From: a virus
Reading direction: 5' to 3' (one strand)
Length of the DNA: 34,601 nt
IMG/VR virus record: IMGVR_UViG_3300043437_000179
Coordinates: 1-34,601 of that record
In this document: positions 1-6,299 of the stretch, piece by piece
Layout of the letters: the number at the start of each line of letters is the position of its first letter
Numbering within the stretch: position 1 is the first letter of the stretch
Made by a program: the position numbers and the translations under genes
Notes under the pieces: generated by a model
Databases searched by the model: none
Told to the model about the DNA's origin: nothing
What the model saw: only the letters and a program-made list of their open reading frames with translations

Positions 1-167
1 CACCTTCAGATTATCTTTCAATCATTACCGAGGGAGTTAACGCAGGAGTGCCGCCACACGTAACTTATCAGAACCTTTACAACTATGCTTATTCGATCAA
101 CTCGTCTAACAGCAAGGTTGTTAAGATGCTTGACTTGATCTTTGCAGCCGATAAGATTCTGACATTG
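1..167. repeat. Terminal redundancy, left copy
   Basis: Bases 1-167 match 34435-34601 at all but four positions (14, 17, 20 and 41). Each difference is at a third codon position of the portal frame and is silent (Tyr, Leu, Ser, Asn). The repeat lies inside a coding sequence rather than near terminase, which suggests an overlap of a circular or circularly permuted genome assembled from slightly different individuals, not a physical terminal repeat. Confidence 0.95.
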
Positions 168-428
168 TCGAGTGCTGATATCATTGCTCGTATTGCAAAC
201 GGTACGATTGAAAAGTATCAGGACATCTTACACACATCAGCACCTCAACTTATTGCGATGCTCGATGGTACGTTTGAACCGTCCGAACTTTATCCTACGT
301 TCTTCGATCAGCCTATTGCGGATCAGGTGGCACAACTTGAACAAGCTGCAAAAGACGAACTGATTGAAGTTGGAGATCCTATTGCTGAACAGATACGATT
401 ACTTACTAATCCTCCAATCGGGGCTTAA
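1..428 (+). CDS. Portal protein, C-terminal part (gene wraps around from 32967)
   Basis: This is the last part of the portal gene whose first 545 codons lie at 32967-34601. The reading frame enters at base 3, has no start of its own, and ends with TAA at 426-428. Bases 1-167 duplicate 34435-34601, so only codons from 168 onward are new, giving a joined protein of about 631 aa. A GTG at 48 could be read as a start, but the same codons sit in the middle of the frame at the other end, so I reject it. The tail of the protein is acidic and hydrophilic. The stop overlaps the next ATG as TAATG, so the minor head protein is probably translationally coupled. The portal forms the ring at the capsid vertex through which DNA passes. 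Confidence 0.8.
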   Translation, partial: PSDYLSIITEGVNAGVPPHVTYQNLYNYAYSINSSNSKVVKMLDLIFAADKILTLSSADIIARIANGTIEKYQDILHTSAPQLIAMLDGTFEPSELYPTFFDQPIADQVAQLEQAAKDELIEVGDPIAEQIRLLTNPPIGA

Positions 429-1309
429 TGGCTGAATTTGAAAAGTTAGTTAAAGATAAGCAAAGGTTATTCGATGAAACCCCTGCGAACCTTGCAACTG
501 CTTCTGTTGTGGCTCAACGCCAAATTTGGAATGAGATTTCTGATTTAGTTGAATCATTAGAAACAGATCAAGATGGTCGAATTGCTCAAACGCAAAACAA
601 CATTCGAAAGATCGGTGAGATTCAAACCGCTTTAGTTAGTGCTATTGCAGGAAGTGAATACATCGATGCAGTTCGTACATTCTTAGGCGATATAGATGAA
701 GGTGCAAGGCTTTCAGATGATATTGCCAGGCAAATACAAAGATCATTTCAACCGTCCGAAGTCGTTCAGCAACTACTTGAAATATCTAAGCAGAACGCAT
801 TACAGTCGCTTTTAGGTGAATCGATGCGTGCAAGGGTTACGCTTCCATTTGTCGAGCAATTAACATCAGCCGTAGCAACAAGATCAACGCTTAGAGAAAC
901 TGTAAGAGCATTACGAACCGTTATTGAAGGGGACAAAGATGTAGACGGTCGATTGGTTGCCAATGTTAGAACTGTTGCCCAAACAGCCCAAGCAATTGCA
1001 GACCGTAACTATTCCGCACAAGTAAATGAGGCGGTCGGTGCTGAATGGTTTAGATACGCAGGAAGTGAGATAGATACAACACGTGAGTTCTGTTCTGAAA
1101 GACATCAGCAGTATTACCACAAGAAAGAGATTGAGGCATGGGCAGACGAGAACTGGAACGGTAAGATCGCAGAAACAAACTCACGAACGATATTTTCAAA
1201 TGCAGGTGGTTGGAATTGCAGACACTCGATTATTGCCGTATCAATTAGAAGAGTGCCGCCTGAAGTTGTAAAAAGAAATATCGATAACGGGAATTATAAG
1301 CCTGATTAA
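428..1309 (+). CDS. Minor head protein, SPP1 gp7 / Mu gpF family
   Basis: The 293-aa protein is helical for about 200 residues. It ends in the MuF-type C-terminal domain: W207, the D-T-T-R stretch at 216-219, C222, H226, then G260-G261-W-N-C264-R-H266 near the end. This Cys/His/NCRH pattern is typical of phage head morphogenesis proteins that sit by the portal inside the capsid. Its place directly after the portal (TAATG overlap at 428) and before a scaffold-like gene is the classical position. In some phages this family carries C-terminal toxin domains, but none is seen here. The domain call is by motif recognition and the role is known from family members. Confidence 0.85.
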   Translation: MAEFEKLVKDKQRLFDETPANLATASVVAQRQIWNEISDLVESLETDQDGRIAQTQNNIRKIGEIQTALVSAIAGSEYIDAVRTFLGDIDEGARLSDDIARQIQRSFQPSEVVQQLLEISKQNALQSLLGESMRARVTLPFVEQLTSAVATRSTLRETVRALRTVIEGDKDVDGRLVANVRTVAQTAQAIADRNYSAQVNEAVGAEWFRYAGSEIDTTREFCSERHQQYYHKKEIEAWADENWNGKIAETNSRTIFSNAGGWNCRHSIIAVSIRRVPPEVVKRNIDNGNYKPD

Positions 1310-1310
1310 C

Positions 1311-1318
1311 TATATTTG
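1311..1318 (+). promoter_or_regulatory. Bacteroidota -7 box TATATTTG
   Basis: The box matches TAnnTTTG exactly and lies 8 bases before the ATG at 1327. No good -33 TTTG is visible 19-23 bases upstream, so strength is uncertain. It could start transcription of the small ORF and the scaffold. Confidence 0.45.
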
Positions 1319-1326
1319 TACACAAT

Positions 1327-1536
1327 ATGAGTATGAACATCGTAATGCCTGATGGTGACCTGAAACGCAATGTTTCTCCGATGGTTGCTGAACTGTTAAT
1401 TCGTAACGGTGGCAGAATATTAGAACTTAAACCAATCAACATAAATCATGATGAAACCAGAAGAAGCACTGAAAGTAGTGGAGTTCTTAGGACTAAACGA
1501 ACTCGAAAGCCACGAAGAAGCGAGAACGAAGTTTGA
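1327..1536 (+). CDS. Small phage protein between MuF and scaffold
   Basis: This 69-aa ORF starts at ATG 1327 and fills most of the 138-bp gap after the MuF gene, then overlaps the scaffold gene by 89 nt. The first 43 residues look like real protein: a short beta-rich start with M-P-D-G, then a helix ending in L-I-R-N-G-G. This resembles the short head-region proteins of other Bacteroidota phages that have an M-P-G-turn followed by a helix ending in R-G. The last 28 residues are Arg/Ser-rich and are a frame shadow of the scaffold start, so the functional part is probably the N-terminus. The function is unknown. Confidence 0.55.
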   Translation: MSMNIVMPDGDLKRNVSPMVAELLIRNGGRILELKPININHDETRRSTESSGVLRTKRTRKPRRSENEV

Positions 1537-2287
1537 AGAAAAGTTTGCCCCTAAAGATGAGATCGGTAAGCAGATCGGAAAAGTAACGGCTGTACTCGCT
1601 CAAAAAGCAAAAGACATATTCAATCCGTTTGGTATTGAAGTAAATGTTGAAGAATTAAAACAAGGCAAGATCGAAGATGGATTTGTGAAGCTTGGTAAAC
1701 TTGCTCACGAAAACTACACCACCAAAGTAAATGAGTTGACAAAACTTGCTGAACAAGGTGGATCGACTGAAGTTATTAAAGAGTGGGAAGATAAGTTTAG
1801 TAAGTCTACTAAGAAGATCAGCACCTTAGAAGAGCAATTGAAACTTAAGGATGAAGCAATTACTACCTTAAAGACTGAATACACACACAAAGAAGTTCAA
1901 CGCAAGAAAGACGATTTCTTCTTTGGCACTTTGTCTAAGGTAGAACTTGATCCGGAAGTAGCGACAAAGGCAAACAGTAAAGCTTCGTTGTTATACGATG
2001 GATTCGTAAACAAGATCAAGTCTTCGATTAAAATTGAAGAGGATGAGAAAGGTTCGTTCTTTATCGCTGATGCTGAAGGTAACCCAATTAAGAATCCTGC
2101 AAAGGCTCACGAACATTTGACGCTTGAACAATACTTGCAAGCCGAAGCGAATAACTACGGCATCGCAAAGAAAAACCCATCAGCCGGAAAGACTATGGGA
2201 TCTTTTCAAACGAAAGCGAATAATTCAAATGATGAACCTACAAGACCTTCAAACATTAGCCCTCGTGCTATGGGGATAAGACCTTAA
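1448..2287 (+). CDS. Scaffold-like head assembly protein
   Basis: The 279-aa protein is highly charged and helical. A coiled-coil stretch of E/K/L heptads lies around residues 95-160, followed by a more globular part with the acidic I-E-E-D-E-K segment and a Pro/Asn/Ser-rich tail. This composition and the position between MuF and the probable capsid gene match phage scaffolding proteins, which fill the procapsid and leave before DNA packaging. No protease motif is visible, so maturation cleavage by this protein is not supported. ATG 1448 is followed by a second ATG at 1451 and either could be used. A strong terminator follows at 2310. Confidence 0.65.
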   Translation: MMKPEEALKVVEFLGLNELESHEEARTKFEEKFAPKDEIGKQIGKVTAVLAQKAKDIFNPFGIEVNVEELKQGKIEDGFVKLGKLAHENYTTKVNELTKLAEQGGSTEVIKEWEDKFSKSTKKISTLEEQLKLKDEAITTLKTEYTHKEVQRKKDDFFFGTLSKVELDPEVATKANSKASLLYDGFVNKIKSSIKIEEDEKGSFFIADAEGNPIKNPAKAHEHLTLEQYLQAEANNYGIAKKNPSAGKTMGSFQTKANNSNDEPTRPSNISPRAMGIRP

Positions 2288-2309
2288 AGATCGGTTTAAG
2301 TGGTGTTGG

Positions 2310-2344
2310 AAAGCCTCGGTGTTAATTCACTGGGGCTTTTTTTA
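2310..2344 (+). terminator. Rho-independent terminator after scaffold gene
   Basis: The hairpin pairs AGCCTC with GGGGCT and GTG with CAC around an AT-rich loop, followed by at least seven T. It closes the rightward head operon just before the convergent minus-strand cassette. Confidence 0.85.
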
Positions 2345-2614
2345 TTATAGATCAATCAATCCAAAAAACGGTCTACGAGAAACGGACTTCTTAGCTTCAC
2401 AACTCCACAACTGTCTTGCCCACCAATTCGGAGAACCTTTAGGCGATGCAATACCTGACGAACGAGCGCAGTAATTATCTCCTGCATCAGTGCCAGGCTT
2501 TACTCGAAAGTCAGAATCTCCAAAGTGAGTTTCATTACCATCTTCATCAACGGCTTTGTATTTCTTGCCGTCTCTATCCGAACTCGTTACAGTATAACCT
2601 TTGTATTGTGGCAT
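2345..2614 (-). CDS. Conserved small phage protein (minus strand)
   Basis: This 89-aa protein begins M-P-Q-Y-K-G-Y and contains T-H-F-G-D (about residues 29-33), Y-C-A-R-S-S-G-I (48-55), then S-P-N-W-W-A-R and L-W-S-C. The arrangement Y-x-A-R-S-x-G-I followed by S-P-N-x-W-A-R-x-L-W recurs in small proteins of Bacteroidota and other phages, from memory. The function is not known to me. It runs against the surrounding structural genes and ends against the terminator of the scaffold gene. It forms a minus-strand pair with the lipoprotein at 2646-2900, 31 bases apart. It is probably an accessory gene inserted between structural genes. Confidence 0.7.
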   Translation of the reverse strand: MPQYKGYTVTSSDRDGKKYKAVDEDGNETHFGDSDFRVKPGTDAGDNYCARSSGIASPKGSPNWWARQLWSCEAKKSVSRRPFFGLIDL

Positions 2615-2645
2615 GTCGAATTAATTATACTGCTAAAATACAATC

Positions 2646-2900
2646 TTAATTACATTTAACCCGTGTCGATCCTTCGTAATCTTGACCTTGAATTGTTACG
2701 GTCGTATTCGACTGCATTTGTTGAATATAGTTATCGAGTTGATTACGTGTCATTCCGCACATCTCGATTTCAGTTTCAATAGTTTGGAATTGCACACCAG
2801 GTTGTTGAGGTGCGGTTTGAAGAATCGTACATTCATAACACTTTGAACAAGATGTTAATGATGCGATTAAAAGAGATAAGGCAATAATTGAAGTTTTCAT
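2646..2900 (-). CDS. Small lipoprotein (minus strand)
   Basis: The 84-aa protein starts with a short basic end (M-K-T), a hydrophobic segment and a lipobox L-T-S-C18, the signature of a signal peptidase II lipoprotein. The mature part has Cys at +3 and +6 and further Cys at about 48 and 83, so disulfides are likely. Ser follows the acylated Cys, which does not mark inner-membrane retention. The protein is expected on the outer membrane, facing the periplasm or the surface. It heads a minus-strand pair within the head operon. Such isolated phage lipoproteins often block superinfection or alter the host surface, but here that is inference. Confidence 0.7.
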   Translation of the reverse strand: MKTSIIALSLLIASLTSCSKCYECTILQTAPQQPGVQFQTIETEIEMCGMTRNQLDNYIQQMQSNTTVTIQGQDYEGSTRVKCN

Positions 2901-3207
2901 AGTGTTTCGGGTTTATTTTTTTTTGAATCTATAGTTAGTTCCTGACGAGTTTGAGGGAGTGCAATGGTTGGTCAGCAAAAGTGTTTACCCCTTACCCCTT
3001 AATAAGAGATAAACATATTTGCTAACCCTTATTTCCTTCCTGAGAATCGGTCGTTTATAGTTCGGCTGTAACCGGATAGTGTTTCGTCCTGACATTACAT
3101 TTAACAGCTTGTTGTGCAATCTAATTGCTTCGGTGTTATCCTTTAAGTCGTTTGCATCCTGCACGAATTGACTTCGCAGGAGTGTAATTAACGGCTATGT
3201 TTCAAAG

Positions 3208-3304
3208 TGTTTCATCGATTTGTTTTAGTTTGTCATTCTCCCCCGTGCGTGCTGCATTGTATCAATTGTCTAACCTCACTCTTATGAAACAAAACACGCA
3301 CGGG
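3208..3304 (+). ncRNA. Candidate pseudoknotted RNA element
   Basis: Two perfect complementarities cross each other. TGTTTCAT (3208-3215) matches ATGAAACA (3284-3291), and CCCGTGCGTG (3242-3251) matches CACGCACGGG (3295-3304). If both form, the fold is a pseudoknot; the 10-bp GC-rich stem alone would enclose 43 nt. No promoter was recognised directly upstream and the transcribed strand is unknown. Confidence 0.35.
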
Positions 3305-3317
3305 ATATAAAGAACGA

Positions 3318-3352
3318 AAAAGCCTGAGACGGTTGGACACGTTCAGGCTTTT
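3318..3352 (+). terminator. Perfect 10-bp hairpin with U-tract on both strands
   Basis: AAAAGCCTGA pairs perfectly with TCAGGCTTTT around a 15-nt loop, so it can act as a terminator in either direction. The loop carries GTTGGAC (3332-3338), which is complementary to the loop of the hairpin at 3384-3403. Confidence 0.75.
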
Positions 3353-3473
3353 GTGTAAATCTACCCCAGTAGATAAGTCTTGACGAAACGTCCAACTGTT
3401 TCGATCACAAACTTAGACAATTATTTAATATCCAAACATTTTTTACAAATATATTTTTAGTTTCAATTATTAC

Positions 3474-3481
3474 TATATTTG
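3474..3481 (+). promoter_or_regulatory. Capsid promoter -7 box TATATTTG
   Basis: The box matches TAnnTTTG exactly and is preceded by about 60 bases of extremely AT-rich DNA, but no well-spaced TTTG -33 is clear. Transcription would start near 3488 and give a leader of about 95 nt before the capsid ATG. That leader can form small hairpins, including TTGGC 3528-3532 with GCCAA 3543-3547. Confidence 0.65.
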
Positions 3482-3583
3482 CATCGCACAAGATTACTCG
3501 TTGGGATTGCCGCCCATTAAGGCATCGTTGGCGTTGTGAACAGCCAATTCAATCGCTTCACTTCATCTCAACTATTTTTAATC

Positions 3584-4633
3584 ATGTCAATTTCACGTAT
3601 CCTATCCGTGTGTCCTGAAATTCAGCGACCATTAGGAGAATTATTTGCGGAAACACAATTCCGTGAGCCGCTTCCTTTCTTGGAATTCCTTAACTCTGAC
3701 ATCAACACTTCTGCAATCAGAACTGAAGTATCACCAGGTGGTGGAAAGCTTCGTCAAGTTCAGGCTCGTTGGATTCAGCGTTTACCTGAATCAATCGCTG
3801 TTGAAGGTGCTGACATCAAGAACTGTTCTGCATCAGAAGAGTACGGTGATTCAACTGAACTTTACACACTCGAAACAACTGATACTTATCAAGTATCTCA
3901 GTTGATCGATGCTGAAGCAATCGCAACACACTGTCAAGATAACGACCGTTATGTACTTGAATCAATCGCACGTTTAGGTAACGCATTAGAGCGTAAAGTG
4001 GCTTCTGCTGCTGCGACTCAAACTGCTGCTCAAATGGGTGAATGGGGTACTGAGGTTGAAAGCTTCTTCACTGTAACAAGCGATGCACTTGTACTTCCTA
4101 CCAAATTAGCAGATGGTTCAATCGCTCCATTTACTTTACAGCAAATCCAACAAGCAACTCAGATGGCTGCTTATCCTGGTGCGTTCGTAGGTTTCGGTGG
4201 TGCTGCAATGAATTCTTATGCTATGCAAATCATGGCAGGTTGTTGCGCTCAGTATGGTATTGATCTTTCGGCTGTGCTTGCTCAGTACGGATTCTCTTTC
4301 TCATACGATCAGCGTTTAGCGACTGCATTGGGTGGACAAACTCAGAACTTAATTACTATTCCAGGTGCTATTCAATTGCTGTCTTACAATCTTGCTTCTT
4401 GGAATCAAGGTTTGGCAGATTCAATGAAAGGTGGAATGGGTTACTCACGTACTCAGGTGTTCTTACCTTCAGGATTGCCAGTTGATCTTACAATGAAAGA
4501 TGATTGCGGTAACTTGTCTATCGTAATGACTTTCACTGGTAAGGTTGTAACTATGCCTGATGATGTATTCGAGGCTTCTGATAAGTATGCAGGTGTTAAA
4601 TTTGTAAACCAAGTTAGCATCGTAAACCCGTAG
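3584..4633 (+). CDS. Probable major capsid protein
   Basis: The frame is open from GTG 3536. I prefer ATG 3584 (349 aa) because it begins M-S-I-S-R-I-L, whereas the upstream 16 residues are Asn/Ser/Phe-rich and unlike a conserved start. The position (portal, MuF, scaffold, this gene), its own strong-looking promoter, a long leader and a hairpin-rich 3' end point to the most abundant head protein. The sequence is Ala/Gln/Gly-rich, with a helix-forming segment around the A-T-Q-T-A-A-Q region, as in HK97-fold capsid proteins. I do not recognise a diagnostic motif, so the call rests on context. A different abundant head protein is the main alternative. Confidence 0.6.
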   Translation: MSISRILSVCPEIQRPLGELFAETQFREPLPFLEFLNSDINTSAIRTEVSPGGGKLRQVQARWIQRLPESIAVEGADIKNCSASEEYGDSTELYTLETTDTYQVSQLIDAEAIATHCQDNDRYVLESIARLGNALERKVASAAATQTAAQMGEWGTEVESFFTVTSDALVLPTKLADGSIAPFTLQQIQQATQMAAYPGAFVGFGGAAMNSYAMQIMAGCCAQYGIDLSAVLAQYGFSFSYDQRLATALGGQTQNLITIPGAIQLLSYNLASWNQGLADSMKGGMGYSRTQVFLPSGLPVDLTMKDDCGNLSIVMTFTGKVVTMPDDVFEASDKYAGVKFVNQVSIVNP

Positions 4634-4636
4634 TAA

Positions 4637-4681
4637 GTCCTGAGTATTTATTACTTCAGGACGGGGAGAACGTGCTTCTCC
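4637..4681 (+). other. Two tandem hairpins in the capsid 3' untranslated region
   Basis: GTCCTGA (4637-4643) pairs with TCAGGAC (4656-4662), and GGAGAA (4665-4670) pairs with TTCTCC (4676-4681). Neither has a T-run, so they are not terminators. They may protect the capsid mRNA from 3' decay. Confidence 0.6.
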
Positions 4682-4712
4682 AAAATGACGATCAGATACT
4701 ATTAAATTAACG

Positions 4713-4744
4713 AAAAGGGTGCGGTTTATATCGCATCCTTTTTT
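4713..4744 (+). terminator. Terminator after the capsid gene
   Basis: AAAAGGGTGCG pairs with CGCATCCTTTT (11 bp, one G-U) around an 8-nt loop and ends in a run of T. It is followed within three bases by the next promoter box. Confidence 0.85.
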
Positions 4745-4746
4745 GT

Positions 4747-4754
4747 TATCTTTG
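4747..4754 (+). promoter_or_regulatory. -7 box TATCTTTG
   Basis: The box matches TAnnTTTG exactly, 16 bases before ATG 4771. A TTTA at 4725-4728 inside the terminator loop could serve as the -33 element with an 18-nt spacer. Terminator and promoter are thus packed together. Confidence 0.55.
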
Positions 4755-4770
4755 ACCAACACTATTCGAT

Positions 4771-5778
4771 ATGTGCGAATCAACACTATTAGGACTTAAG
4801 GGCTGCAATGCGACCGAACCTACCACGGGATTGTATCTTGATGATTTAGGTATAACACAGTCATTGCTTGGTCAATTAATTACCGATCAGTATCAGAACG
4901 GGGTTGAACTGTTTGAGGCTAAAAGGTCATTTGCTTGGAGGCAATTACAATCCAAGATGATGACTGCTATTGCAACTCATATTAAACCGAACACGATAAT
5001 TGAGGGCAAACGAGTAGGTCAGTTTAATTCGAATCCTGCTGTTGCTGTAACGGCTAAAGGTGCAGGTCAATGGGTTGGGATTCGTTTGAAGATAACACCA
5101 CAATCGACTTCTTTCTTGGAGTTGTATTTGGACAATATTATTATTCACGGCACTGCTACAAATATCGCTGTTAAGGTTTTCGATCTATACACTAAAAAGT
5201 TGATCGATACTTTTACGGTTCTTTCCGGTGGTGCAGAACAATTCGTTCAGAAGAACTTTAAGTCAGCCCGTAGAGCGACTGAAATAGCGATTGTTTACGA
5301 AAGTACGTTCGACACTTTACGAATGATCCCGAAGCAGGGTAGTTGTTTAGACTGTGGTGGAAATCCTAAATATTCTCACATGTGTCCGTTTGTTGATGCG
5401 TTGGGTGTGGTGTTAACGATTGCTGCTGATACAGTTCAAACGGTTACCTCAACACCTTACACTTGGGGTATGTCGTTAAATTACAATGTTAATTGCGATC
5501 GTAACTCTTGGCTGTGTTCAATCGGTGCAAGCTTATCGATGTCGTTGGCTTACTTAACGGCTGTTGAAATAGTTGGTTATGGCTTGACTGTATCGACTAC
5601 ACAAAGATCAAATACGGCTGTAACGATTTCTGCTGAACAATTAACTCAAATGCAATCTGCTTACACAGCAAGGTTTAATGAAGAGTTTAATGCAGTGCTT
5701 CAGCATATTCAGTTACCACAAGATACTTATTGCTTTGATTGCCGTAGAACAAGTCAATATGTAACAGCACTACCGTGA
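4771..5778 (+). CDS. Virion protein of the head-tail connector region
   Basis: The 335-aa protein has an early G-L-Y-L-D-D-L motif (about residues 20-26), a beta-rich middle (segments such as F-L-E-L-Y-L-D-N-I-I-I and A-V-K-V-F-D-L-Y), and a Cys-rich patch near residue 195 with C-L-D-C and H-M-C-P-F. The last 100 residues look helical. Proteins with an early G-L-Y-L-D-D-L and a beta sandwich follow the capsid gene in other Bacteroidota phages, as I recall, but their role is not defined. The neighbours (capsid before, tail-completion protein after, GTGA overlap) suggest a structural protein of the capsid surface or neck. Specific function unknown. Confidence 0.6.
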   Translation: MCESTLLGLKGCNATEPTTGLYLDDLGITQSLLGQLITDQYQNGVELFEAKRSFAWRQLQSKMMTAIATHIKPNTIIEGKRVGQFNSNPAVAVTAKGAGQWVGIRLKITPQSTSFLELYLDNIIIHGTATNIAVKVFDLYTKKLIDTFTVLSGGAEQFVQKNFKSARRATEIAIVYESTFDTLRMIPKQGSCLDCGGNPKYSHMCPFVDALGVVLTIAADTVQTVTSTPYTWGMSLNYNVNCDRNSWLCSIGASLSMSLAYLTAVEIVGYGLTVSTTQRSNTAVTISAEQLTQMQSAYTARFNEEFNAVLQHIQLPQDTYCFDCRRTSQYVTALP

Positions 5779-6299
5779 CAATCGAAGAACTTAATAAAGA
5801 CTTAGAACAAGCAGCATCGGATTTAACGACCGTGTTTGCAGGTTTCTATTTGTGTGCAGCCGATCTAAAGGACGCAATGCAAGAAAGGATCTTTGTTAAG
5901 TCTACCGGTGCTGATGGGCAACAATTACCATCAAAACCTTATAGTACAGAACCCATCTATGTCAGCCCTGATGTAACGATTAGATCCCTTGCAGCTTTTC
6001 AGGTTGGAAAGACTGGCAAGAAGATTAAATCGGCATACTTTCCGAACGGTTATAATCAATTAAAGCAAGCAAGTGGAAGACCTCCATTGGAACTTTCAAA
6101 CAACCTTGCTAATGATTTTCGAAATACTCCACAAGTCGATCAATTTAATACGGTCAAAATTCTGGTCGATGAAAACAATGTCGGCAAGATTGCAGGACTT
6201 GAAAAACTTTATGGTGAAATATTCTTTCCGACTGAGGACGAACTAAACGATCTTGTTGATTGCATTGAAATTCAGACGGCACAAACACTTGAACGATGA
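5775..6299 (+). CDS. Virion morphogenesis / tail-completion protein
   Basis: The 174-aa protein starts at GTG 5775, whose last two bases open the previous stop (GTGA). After an N-terminal helix it has R-I-F, a Y-S-T-E-P-I-Y stretch, F-Q-V-G-K-T-G-K-K-I and Y-F-P-N-G-Y. This is the layout of the gpG-like / HK97 gp10-like proteins that join head to tail. The C-terminus carries G-L-E-K-L-Y-G-E-I-F-F-P-T, also usual for Bacteroidota versions. It is expressed with the connector gene before it and the neck/fibre fusion after it (ATGA overlap). Confidence 0.7.
   Translation: MTIEELNKDLEQAASDLTTVFAGFYLCAADLKDAMQERIFVKSTGADGQQLPSKPYSTEPIYVSPDVTIRSLAAFQVGKTGKKIKSAYFPNGYNQLKQASGRPPLELSNNLANDFRNTPQVDQFNTVKILVDENNVGKIAGLEKLYGEIFFPTEDELNDLVDCIEIQTAQTLER

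Larger units (their letters stand above)
2901..3473. other. Non-coding, highly structured intergenic region
   Basis: No convincing gene lies here. The stretch is rich in inverted repeats. Simple hairpins are at 3116-3128 (GCAAT/ATTGC) and 3157-3181 (TCCTGC/GCAGGA). Crossing pairings join 3208-3215 with 3284-3291 (TGTTTCAT/ATGAAACA) and 3242-3251 with 3295-3304 (CCCGTGCGTG/CACGCACGGG), which together could make a pseudoknot. A 10-bp terminator-like hairpin lies at 3318-3352, and a hairpin at 3384-3403 has a loop complementary to the loop of the previous one. The 3' end is very AT-rich and runs into the capsid promoter. Confidence 0.6.

Noticed and set aside
1-167. Physical direct terminal repeat of the packaged genome
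   Set aside because: The copies differ at four silent sites and lie within the portal gene, far from terminase, so an assembly overlap explains them better.
48-428. Separate small gene starting at GTG 48
   Set aside because: The same codons are internal to the portal frame at the other end of the window; it is the portal C-terminus.
2985-3164. Minus-strand ORF of 59 aa starting at GTG 3164
   Set aside because: The translation is somewhat protein-like but has no ATG near its start, no promoter, and sits in the structured region; not enough support.
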